A stretch of DNA of 64,000 bases from Xanthomonas arboricola. Lineage in GTDB: Bacteria; Pseudomonadota; Gammaproteobacteria; Xanthomonadales; Xanthomonadaceae. Below are positions 9,410 through 16,444 of the stretch, one piece after another (position 1 is the first letter of the stretch; every line of letters begins with the position of its first letter). The stretch spans positions 1,138,683 to 1,202,682 of the forward strand of contig NZ_MIGY01000002.1 of assembly GCF_002940665.1 (NCBI RefSeq). Direction: 5' to 3'. A program made the translations under genes and the position numbers. The notes beneath the pieces were generated by a model, which had not been told where the DNA came from, did no database searches, and was given only the letters and a program-made list of their open reading frames with translations.

Positions 9410-10297
9410 TCAGTCGGCCCGGGCCGACGTGGTGGCCGGCGCTGGCGGCGGCAACGCGGCATCGCCGGCATCGACCACGCCGTCGTGGTTACGGTCGACG
9501 CGGGCGAAGGTGCGCAGCCCCGAGGCCTGATATTCGGCAAAGCTCATGCGCTGGTCCTTGTCGGTATCGAGCACGGTGAAACGCACATGCACCTGGCGGT
9601 CGTCGGCCTGCTCGAGCGCGGTAAGGCGGCGGTTGAGGCGGTCCTCGAACTCCACCCGGTACTCGTCCAGCGACAGCGCCGCGTTGCGGTCGCCGTCGGC
9701 ACTGGCGAACTGCGCTGCGCGCAGGTCCGCGTACTCCTTGCGGCCCACCTTGTCGTCGCCGTTTTCGTCGTACAGCGCGACAAAGCCCTCGGCCGAGCCG
9801 CTGTCGGGCATGCCCGGGCGGCCACCGTCGCGATCGAAGGCGAGCGTCCGCTCGGTGCCGGCCTCCTTGGCCGCCGCCTCCAGCGCCGCCTGGCCGCGCG
9901 TCCAGTCCTGCGCCCCGGTGGCATCGAATTCGGCGCGCGACACCTGCCCGTCGCCGTCGATATCGAGTGCGGCAAAACGGGTCCGGCCCTGTGCCGCCTG
10001 AGCGCCGCGTTCCTGCTCCAGCGCACGCTGGCGGCGCTGGCGGAACTCGGCCACGTACTCGTCCTCGTCGACGCTGCCGTCGTGGTTGCGGTCGGTGGCG
10101 TCGAAGCGGGCGCGGCGGAAGGCCGCGAAGTCGGCGGCGGTAATGCGGCCGTCGTGGTCGTCGTCATGCTGGGTGATGAAGGCTTGCACGTTGTTGCCGT
10201 GCCCGCCGAGCAGCGGGCGCGGGTCGGACTGGGCGATTGCGGTCGCAGGAAGCAGCAGCGCGCACAGGCACGCGCCGGCCAGGGAGCCAGGGTTCAT
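9410..10297 (-). CDS. Secreted EF-hand calcium-binding protein with about seven EF loops
   Basis: The 295-residue product begins with a signal peptide ending at about PATAIAQS, so it is periplasmic or secreted. Calcium-loop sequences appear one after another: DDDHDGRITAAD, DRNHDGSVDEDE, DIDGDGQVSRAE, DENGDDKVGRKE, DGDRNAALSLDE, DTDKDQRMSFAE and DRNHDGVVDAGD. The first four keep the D-x-D/N-x-D/N-G pattern; the fifth and sixth are degenerate. The ATG at 10297 is preferred to upstream in-frame codons because it starts the signal peptide. The gene lies between the DUF4198 gene and the heme-type receptor on the same strand. No enzymatic domain is visible, so a calcium- or metal-buffering or adaptor role in the envelope is inference. 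Confidence 0.85.
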   Translation of the reverse strand: MNPGSLAGACLCALLLPATAIAQSDPRPLLGGHGNNVQAFITQHDDDHDGRITAADFAAFRRARFDATDRNHDGSVDEDEYVAEFRQRRQRALEQERGAQAAQGRTRFAALDIDGDGQVSRAEFDATGAQDWTRGQAALEAAAKEAGTERTLAFDRDGGRPGMPDSGSAEGFVALYDENGDDKVGRKEYADLRAAQFASADGDRNAALSLDEYRVEFEDRLNRRLTALEQADDRQVHVRFTVLDTDKDQRMSFAEYQASGLRTFARVDRNHDGVVDAGDAALPPPAPATTSARAD

Positions 10298-10438
10298 GGG
10301 TTGCCTCTTGAGGAAAAAAACGGTGCCGGGCCGTGGCGCTGGCTGGGCCTGCAGGCGGATCGGTGGGCCGGGCGGATGCGCCGCGCCGGTGGCGTCATGC
10401 TGGTGGGGCAATGCAACCGCCGCAGCGGCTGCGCGGCG

Positions 10439-11224
10439 CTATGGCTCCAGCACCTGGAAGGTGAGCGTGGTGCTGTTGCTGTACTCGCGCACCGGGGCAT
10501 CGGGCGGGGCCGGGGTGCGGTGGCGGGTCAGCGCCAGCCAGGTGCCGGCGCGGTCCAGTTGCAGGGTGGCGCGGCCCGCTGCGTCGGTGGTCACGCTGAC
10601 CTGCGCCGGCTTGCGGTCGGAGGTCCAGACCGCCTCGCTGATGTCCACGCTCTGCCTGGCCAGCGGCACGCCGTCGTACTGCACCGTGAAGGCGAAGGTC
10701 TCGCCGACGTACAGGTCGTTTGGATGCGTTACCGGCACCAGCTCCAGCCCGCGGTTGCGCGGCGCCAGTGCGCGTCGATCGGGTTTGCCGACGCTCAGAT
10801 AGGTTTCCGCCAGGGTGCGCGACTGGAAACTGGCGATCAGCGTGGCGCCCTTGGGCATGGCTACGTTCGGGTCGCGCACGGTCTGCCGTTTGCCGTCCAG
10901 CTCCCAGGTGCGGAACTGCGCACCCACGCGCAGGCCGGTGCTGACCCGATAGGTGCCGGGCTGTTTGCCCAGGGTGTGTTCGACCACGGTGCGGGTGTCG
11001 AGCGGCTGCACCCGGGCCGGTTCGACATCGCGACCGTCGGGCCCGGTGATGCTGAAGTGGCTCTGGTCGAAGGCCGCTTCCGGGACGAAAAAGGTCTCGG
11101 CGAAGGCCGCGTCCAGGGTCACCGTCTGGCCGGGCTGGGGCGCGAAGGTGTTGGGTGCCAGATAAGGGGTGTGCGCAGAGGCGGACGCAGCGAGCAGCAG
11201 CGCCGACAAGGTCAGCAGTTTCAT
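10439..11224 (-). CDS. DUF4198 periplasmic protein (metal-uptake associated)
   Basis: 261 residues with a short signal peptide (MKLLTLSALLLAASASAHTP). The HTPYLAPNTFAPQPGQTVTLDA start and the later VTHPNDLYVGETFAFTVQYDGVPL segment, followed by an Ig-like SVTTDAAGRATLQLDRAGTW module, are the pattern of DUF4198 proteins, often annotated as periplasmic components of Co2+/Ni2+ uptake. The new N terminus after cleavage starts with His. It is the first gene of the three-gene minus-strand unit, and a Fur-like site lies about 80 bp upstream. The direct role is not established; partnership with the downstream TonB receptor in metal or heme capture is inference from context. Confidence 0.8.
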   Translation of the reverse strand: MKLLTLSALLLAASASAHTPYLAPNTFAPQPGQTVTLDAAFAETFFVPEAAFDQSHFSITGPDGRDVEPARVQPLDTRTVVEHTLGKQPGTYRVSTGLRVGAQFRTWELDGKRQTVRDPNVAMPKGATLIASFQSRTLAETYLSVGKPDRRALAPRNRGLELVPVTHPNDLYVGETFAFTVQYDGVPLARQSVDISEAVWTSDRKPAQVSVTTDAAGRATLQLDRAGTWLALTRHRTPAPPDAPVREYSNSTTLTFQVLEP

Positions 11225-11304
11225 TGGGGGGCCCTGTTCCGAGTGGGTCGCTGGCGGAGGGCGCGGGGCGGCGCAGGAAGCTGGCTGACCACGGGATATT
11301 AACG

Positions 11305-11323
11305 AAAATGCGAATCGTTCACA
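11305..11323 (-). promoter_or_regulatory. Candidate Fur box ahead of the DUF4198/EF-hand/receptor operon
   Basis: GAAAATGCGAATCGTTCAC matches the 19-bp Fur consensus GATAATGATAATCATTATC at 13 positions by hand count. The site is in an unusually AT-rich patch between the divergent DUF4198 and acetyltransferase genes. Iron-dependent repression of the receptor operon is the natural reading. Confidence 0.5.
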
Positions 11324-11423
11324 ACAAATAAGGGGCGGTGCGTCGCTGTTCTGTGCCGCGCGATCGATGACGTGCGCTCGGGCCGACGTGTACCGTGTCC
11401 GTTTCTCCGCGTCTCTTTTAGCC

Positions 11424-14132
11424 ATGAGTACCTACCACCTGCAGCAGGTCTTTCGCCCCACCACCGTGGCGGTGGTGGGCGGCAGTCCGCGTGATCGCTC
11501 GGCCGGGCGGGCGGTGGTGCGCAACCTGCGCGCAGCCGGGTTTGCCGGGCAGATCGGCTGGGTGAGCCCGCGCTACAGCGAGATCGATGGCGTGCGCACG
11601 GTGGCGCGGCTGACCGATCTGGCCTGGGTGCCGGACCTGGTGGTGATCACCGCGCCGGCGCGCATCGTGCCGCGCATCGTGTCGATCGCGGCGCGACGCG
11701 GGGTGGCCGCGGCAATCATCCTCACCGCCGGGCTGGGCAGTGGCCCCGGCTCGCCGGCTGCGCGGATGGAGGCGGCCGCGCGCGCCAAGGGCATGCGCAT
11801 CCTCGGCCCGCACTGCCTGGGCGTGATCGCCCCGCATGCGCGGCTCAATGCCAGCATCGCTGCGCATTGCCCGCAGGCCGGCGACCTGGCGCTGATTTCC
11901 GAATCCAGCGCGATTGCCGCCGCACTGGTGGAATGGGGCGTGGCGCGCTCGGTGGGGTTCTCGGCGGTGGTGTCGCTGGGCGATACGCTGGATGTGGATT
12001 TCGGCGATCTGCTCGACTACTTCGCCACCGACTACCGCACCCGCGCGATCCTGCTGTATGTCGAACGCATCGGCGATGCGCGCAAGTTCATGTCGGCCGC
12101 ACGCGCCGCCGCGCGCGCCAAGCCGGTGGTGGTGGTCAAGTCCGGGCGCCAGTTCCGCATCAATCCCAATGCCGACACCCATGCGCAGGCGCTGGCCGGC
12201 TCGGATGCGGTGTATGGCGCGGCATTCGCGCGTGCCGGTCTGTTGCGGGTGGGCGCGCTGGACGAATTGTTCGCCGCCGCCGAAACCCTGGGCCGGCTCG
12301 GCAGTTTTCCCGGCCGGCGGCTGGCCATCCTCAGCAATGGCGGCGGGGTGGGGCAGCTGGCGGTGGACCAGTTGGTGCTGCGCGGCGGCACCCTGGCCGA
12401 GCTGTCGGCCAAGACGCTGGAGCGGCTGGATCAATCGCTGCCGCAGGGCTGGTCGCGCAGCAATCCGGTCGACATCATCGTCGATGCCGACGGGCCGCGT
12501 TATGCCGCGGCGATCGAAGCCTTGCTGGACGACCCCGAGAACGACGCACTGCTGGTGGTCAACGTGCCCACCGCATTCACCTCCTCGGCCGATGCGGCCA
12601 AGGCGCTGACCCGCGCGCTGGACCAACGCAACCGCCACCAGCGCGAAAAGCCGGTGTTCGCGGTATGGCTGGGCCAGGACGATGCGGCGATTGCCGCACT
12701 CAATGCCGCGCGCGTGCCCACCTTTGCGACCGAATCGGACGCGGTGCGCGGCTTCACCCACCTGGTGCGCTACCGCGAGGCGCAGGCGGCGTTGATGGAG
12801 ACCCCGCCCAGCCTGCCGGAAGATTTCGTGGTGGATGCCGGCATCGCCCGCGCGCTGGTGGAGGAGGCGCTGGCCGCGGGCCAGCGCTGGCTGGATCCGG
12901 TGGCCACCAACCGGCTGCTGGCCGCCTACGGCATCCCGATCGTGCCGCTGCAGGTGGCCGCCACCGCCAACGAGGCCGCCTTGCTGGCCGACCCGTTACT
13001 GGCCGTCGGCCGCACGGTGACCTTGAAGGTGCTGTCCAGCGACATCGCGCACAAGTCCGATGTCGACGGCGTACGCCTGAACCTGTCCAGCGTGGCGGCG
13101 GTGCGCGAAGCGGCGACCGGCATCCTGGCGCGTGCGCGCACCGCGCACCCCAAGGCGGTGATCGATGGGGTGATCGTGCAGCCCACGGTGCTGCGGCCCA
13201 AGGCGCGCGAATTGATCGCAGGGATCGCCGACGACCCGGTGTTCGGCCCGGCGATCGTGTTCGGGCGCGGCGGCACTGCGGTGGAAGTGATCAACGACCG
13301 CGAGCTGGCGCTGCCGCCGCTGGACCTGCGTCTGGCCCACGAACTGATCGGGCGCACGCGGGTGTCGCGCATCCTCAAGGCCTACCGCGACGTGCCGGCC
13401 GCCGACGAGCGCGCGGTGGCATTGGTGCTGGTCAAGCTGGCGCAGCTGGCTGCCGACATCCCCGAGATCACCGAGCTGGATATCAACCCGCTGCTGGCCG
13501 ACCGCGATGGCGTGATTGCGCTGGACGCGCGCGTGGCGGTGGCACCGGCGCGCAAGCTGCACAAGGGGCGCGGTCATCCGCGCTTTGCGATCTTTCCGTA
13601 TCCGAAGGAATGGGAGCGCCAGATCGGGCTGGGCGATGGCACGCACGCGCTGGTGCGCCCGGTGCGCCCCGAGGACGATGCATTGTTCCGCGCGTTCTTC
13701 GCGCGGGTGACCGACGAAGACCTGCGGCTGCGCTTCTTCCAGTTGGTCAAGCATTTCAGCCACGAATTCATCGCGCGGCTGACCCAGCTCGATTACGCGC
13801 GCTCGATCGCGCTGGTGGCCATCGACCCCAAGACCGGCGACATGCTCGGCGCGGTGCGGCTGCATGCCGACGCCGACTACGAGCGTGGCGAGTACGGCAT
13901 CCTGATCCGCTCCGACCTCAAGGGCCACGGCATCGGCTGGCAGCTGATGCGCATCATGATCGAGTACGCGCGCTGGCTGGGCCTGAAGCAGATCGAAGGC
14001 CAGGTGCTGCGCGAGAACCGCACCATGCTGGCAATGTGCCAGAGCCTGGGCTTCGGGGTCCGCCCGGATCCGGACGATGCGACCCTGATGGCGGTGACAC
14101 TCCCTATAATGGGCGAGCCACGCCCGGCCTGA
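11424..14132 (+). CDS. Pat-type protein lysine acetyltransferase (acyl-CoA synthetase-like domain plus GNAT)
   Basis: 902-residue cytosolic protein of the bacterial Pat/PatZ (YfiQ) class, which acetylates lysines of metabolic enzymes such as acetyl-CoA synthetase. Residues 1 to about 130 form a CoA-binding Rossmann domain (VAVVGGSPRDRSAGRAVVRNL). Succinyl-CoA-ligase-like and ATP-grasp domains follow to about 700 (LAILSNGGGVGQLAVDQ; AAYGIPIVPLQVA; VFGRGGTAVEVIND). A GNAT domain occupies about 735-890, with LVRPVRPEDDALFRAFFARV at its start and the acetyl-CoA loop RSDLKGHGIGWQLM. The ATG at 11424 is chosen because homologues begin with a similar short lead to the CoA-binding domain. In family members the synthetase-like part is regulatory. 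The specific substrates here are not known. Confidence 0.9.
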   Translation: MSTYHLQQVFRPTTVAVVGGSPRDRSAGRAVVRNLRAAGFAGQIGWVSPRYSEIDGVRTVARLTDLAWVPDLVVITAPARIVPRIVSIAARRGVAAAIILTAGLGSGPGSPAARMEAAARAKGMRILGPHCLGVIAPHARLNASIAAHCPQAGDLALISESSAIAAALVEWGVARSVGFSAVVSLGDTLDVDFGDLLDYFATDYRTRAILLYVERIGDARKFMSAARAAARAKPVVVVKSGRQFRINPNADTHAQALAGSDAVYGAAFARAGLLRVGALDELFAAAETLGRLGSFPGRRLAILSNGGGVGQLAVDQLVLRGGTLAELSAKTLERLDQSLPQGWSRSNPVDIIVDADGPRYAAAIEALLDDPENDALLVVNVPTAFTSSADAAKALTRALDQRNRHQREKPVFAVWLGQDDAAIAALNAARVPTFATESDAVRGFTHLVRYREAQAALMETPPSLPEDFVVDAGIARALVEEALAAGQRWLDPVATNRLLAAYGIPIVPLQVAATANEAALLADPLLAVGRTVTLKVLSSDIAHKSDVDGVRLNLSSVAAVREAATGILARARTAHPKAVIDGVIVQPTVLRPKARELIAGIADDPVFGPAIVFGRGGTAVEVINDRELALPPLDLRLAHELIGRTRVSRILKAYRDVPAADERAVALVLVKLAQLAADIPEITELDINPLLADRDGVIALDARVAVAPARKLHKGRGHPRFAIFPYPKEWERQIGLGDGTHALVRPVRPEDDALFRAFFARVTDEDLRLRFFQLVKHFSHEFIARLTQLDYARSIALVAIDPKTGDMLGAVRLHADADYERGEYGILIRSDLKGHGIGWQLMRIMIEYARWLGLKQIEGQVLRENRTMLAMCQSLGFGVRPDPDDATLMAVTLPIMGEPRPA

Positions 14133-14238
14133 CCTTGCGTCACGCCGCGGTCCCCCATCCTCCACCGCATGCCGGATCTGCCGGGCCCCGCCCTGGCCGG
14201 TTGCTCCGGCTGTCGTCTCGGCCCGCCTGGGAGTGTCA

Positions 14239-15279
14239 ATGTTTCGCGATTTCAGAATGTCGTTCTTGGTCACAGCGATCTGCCTGGGCCTGGCTGCCTG
14301 GTGGGGTCATACCTCCGCGATGGGCATCTGGCAGGCGCTGTGGCTGTGCCTGGTGCTGAGCGTGCTGGAGGTGTCGTTGTCGTTCGACAACGCGGTGGTC
14401 AACGCCGGCGTGCTCAAGCACATGAATGCGTTCTGGCAGAAGCTGTTCCTCACCGTCGGCATCCTGATCGCGGTGTTCGGCATGCGCCTGGTGTTTCCGA
14501 TCGTGATCGTGTCGGTGGCCACCGGCATGGGTCTGGTGCCGGTGATGCAGATGGCGCTGAAGGAGCCGGACCGCTACAGCCAGGTACTGACCGACAACTA
14601 CCCGTCCATCGCCGCCTTCGGTGGCATGTTCCTGCTGCTGGTGTTCCTGAACTTCCTGTTCGACCAGGAGCGCAAGCTGCACTGGCTCGGGCCGGTGGAA
14701 CGGCTGGTCGGCAAGCTGGGCAAGGCCGATGCGATGTCGGTGATCGTGGCGGTGTCGGTGCTGCTGGGCACCAAGCTGTTCCTGCCTGACGAAATCTTCC
14801 AGAGCGTGCTGTTCGCCGGCCTGGGCGGCATCCTGCTGTACCTGCTGGTCGGCAGCGTGGACGCGCTGTTCGAGGCCGAAGAGGGCGAGGACGGCATGGG
14901 CCCGGCCAAGCGCTCGGGTATTGCCGCCTTCCTGTACCTGGAAGTGCTGGACGCCTCGTTCTCGTTCGACGGGGTGATCGGCGCGTTCGCGATCACCCGC
15001 GATGTGGTGATCATCATGCTGGGCCTGGCGATCGGCGCGATGTTCGTGCGTTCGATGACGGTCTATCTGGTGCACAAGGGCACGCTGGACGAGTTCGTGT
15101 TCCTGGAGCACGGCGCCCATTACGCCATCGGCGTGCTGGCGATCATCATGCTGGTCGGCACCGTATACCACGTGCCGGAAGTGCTGACCGGCCTGATCGG
15201 CGTGGCCTTCATCGCCGCCTCGGTGTGGTCGTCGATCCGCTACCGCAAGCGCCACCATATCGGCCCGACCGAGATCTGA
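14239..15279 (+). CDS. TerC/DUF475 family integral membrane protein
   Basis: 346-residue inner-membrane protein with about nine hydrophobic spans. Two internally repeated acidic segments, LEVSLSFDNAVVNA near residue 45 and LEVLDASFSFDGVIGAFA near residue 230, are the family signature and could coordinate a divalent metal. TerC relatives are linked to tellurite resistance and to Mn2+ export; DUF475 members are uncharacterised. ATG at 14239 is preferred to the GTG at 14233 because GGAG at 14229-14232 is then six bases away. No yybP-ykoY manganese riboswitch was recognised in the 106-bp gap after the acetyltransferase gene. Metal-ion export is the best guess only. Confidence 0.85.
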   Translation: MFRDFRMSFLVTAICLGLAAWWGHTSAMGIWQALWLCLVLSVLEVSLSFDNAVVNAGVLKHMNAFWQKLFLTVGILIAVFGMRLVFPIVIVSVATGMGLVPVMQMALKEPDRYSQVLTDNYPSIAAFGGMFLLLVFLNFLFDQERKLHWLGPVERLVGKLGKADAMSVIVAVSVLLGTKLFLPDEIFQSVLFAGLGGILLYLLVGSVDALFEAEEGEDGMGPAKRSGIAAFLYLEVLDASFSFDGVIGAFAITRDVVIIMLGLAIGAMFVRSMTVYLVHKGTLDEFVFLEHGAHYAIGVLAIIMLVGTVYHVPEVLTGLIGVAFIAASVWSSIRYRKRHHIGPTEI

Positions 15280-15430
15280 TTGCTGCGCACGGGCAGCGCG
15301 CAAGGCGTCACGCCGTTTACTTGAGAGCGGCTGACAGCGCCTTCGTGGCCATCGGACCGGCGTCGCTGGTTCTGTGGCTTGGCTGCAGGGCTCTTGCCTG
15401 CCCACCCTCGACGCAGTGAGTTGCTGCAGG

Positions 15431-15540
15431 GCCCTTGTCCGCCCACCATCGCGGGACACGCCGCAAGTACGTCCATGTAGGCTCTGGCGCGGCATCCATG
15501 CCGCTCAAGGTTCCGCGACGGTGGGCGGACAAGGACCAGT
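15431..15540 (+). repeat. Dispersed cruciform-like repeat, copy A
   Basis: The outer arms are long imperfect inverted repeats: CCTTGTCCGCCCACCATCGC on the left and GCGACGGTGGGCGGACAAGG on the right. Inside is the inner palindrome GCGGCATCCATGCCGC. It is followed by CAGTCGAGATGGTCGGTGTGCA, which is also found, reverse-complemented, beside copy C near 55040. No open reading frame or terminal target duplication is visible, so it looks like a non-autonomous or REP/BIME-type element. Confidence 0.75.
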
Positions 15541-15684
15541 CGAGATGGTCGGTGTGCACGGGTGGAGCCGTGTTTGATGCGCGTTGTTCGATCATGACGC
15601 GCCGGCTCAGCGTCCGACGCGCAATGCGCTACAGCAGCTTTCACGCGACCACCGACCAACTTTCTGGTGCGGTGTCCTCGCCGA

Positions 15685-15760
15685 TTGCGGGACCGTTGGC
15701 GGCATGGATGCCGCCATCGAGCCCCCAGGGACGGGTTCACGGCGTGTCCCGCGAGCGGTG
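15685..15760 (-). repeat. Dispersed cruciform-like repeat, copy B (divergent)
   Basis: It has the same architecture as copies A and C: GCGGGACC, the inner palindrome GGCGGCATGGATGCCGCC, then GAGCC and GGCGTGTCCCGCG. It lies in the opposite orientation to copy A, 145 bp away, and the outer flanks have diverged more. Confidence 0.65.
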
Positions 15761-16040
15761 AGGGCACCGCACCCTCGACCTAAAGTCGGCAGGGCGAGTT
15801 TCCTCCCGTCGCCGGGGCCAGAGCAGGCGCCCCAGGCGTGGGGTGCCGCCTGAGGCAGTCACGGCCAAGCGCGACCGGCCTCAGCATCGATGGGTGTCGC
15901 AGCCGACCCAACCGGACCCAACCGGTCGACAGAATTGCCGTTTCGGGCCTTGACTGCGCACTCAGATTGGGCAGTCCGTGGCGGCGAATCGACCGTTCGT
16001 CAGATGGCGCTTTGCACCACAAGGGTTTACGGGCTTTTCC

Positions 16041-16085
16041 CACATTATGTGTTGACCCCTCATGGGTACCCCACTATCTTGGGGG
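16041..16085 (+). promoter_or_regulatory. Candidate nrdA promoter with two possible NrdR-like boxes
   Basis: TTGACC at 16052-16057 and TATCTT at 16075-16080 are separated by 17 bp, a plausible sigma-70 promoter. The odd palindrome CACATTATGTG (16041-16051) and the CCACTATCTTGGG segment (centre near 16077) lie on either side with centres about 31 bp apart, the helical-phase spacing typical of paired NrdR boxes. Both are shorter than the published NrdR consensus, so NrdR control is inference. Confidence 0.35.
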
Positions 16086-16444
16086 AGTCGGTGGTTGGCT
16101 GCCCCAAGCAGCTGGACCTGAAAGAGCACGATCTGCAGTCGGTATGCGGTCGATCAGCCTCCTCGCCGCAACCGCATTCGGTGTCATCCAGCCATCCATG
16201 GCAATGCCGTGGCGCGGACTGCGTGGGCCGATGGGGTTGCGGTTGTTTCGCCACCGACCACTGCGCGACAGCACACCGCGCGGTGGCGGCCGTGGAATCT
16301 CCGGGAAGGAGATGGCTGGTGAAGGCGATGCCGCCGCAGACCGTGGGTCTTGCGTGCTGGTCGTCGCGCACCGCCATCGCTGTCCAGGGAATCCGGTCGC
16401 AGCCCGTCCCCAGCCGGGTTCGTGTGCCTACGCATGGAGGACGC

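Larger units (their letters stand above)
15280..16444. other. Long non-coding stretch before nrdA
   Basis: About 1.17 kb with no supported gene. The first half holds two copies of a cruciform-like dispersed repeat (15431-15540 and 15685-15760) and a partial direct duplication of the repeat edge (GCTGCAGGGC at 15382 and 15423). The second half contains a promoter candidate at 16052-16080 and therefore a possible nrdA leader of about 355 nt. The nrdA frame is open back to 15890, but that extension resembles nothing. No known riboswitch core was recognised in the leader. Confidence 0.6.

Noticed and set aside
6847-9579. A plus-strand frame of about 910 codons over the TonB receptor gene
   Set aside because: The opposite strand encodes a complete receptor with signal peptide, plug and barrel; the plus-strand product is a repetitive antisense reading.
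14133-14238. Possible yybP-ykoY (manganese) riboswitch before the DUF475 gene
   Set aside because: The expected conserved core could not be found in the 106-bp gap.
16144-16440. Possible cobalamin or other riboswitch in the nrdA leader
   Set aside because: No B12 box or other known aptamer core was recognised; a class I reductase is not the usual target of such switches.
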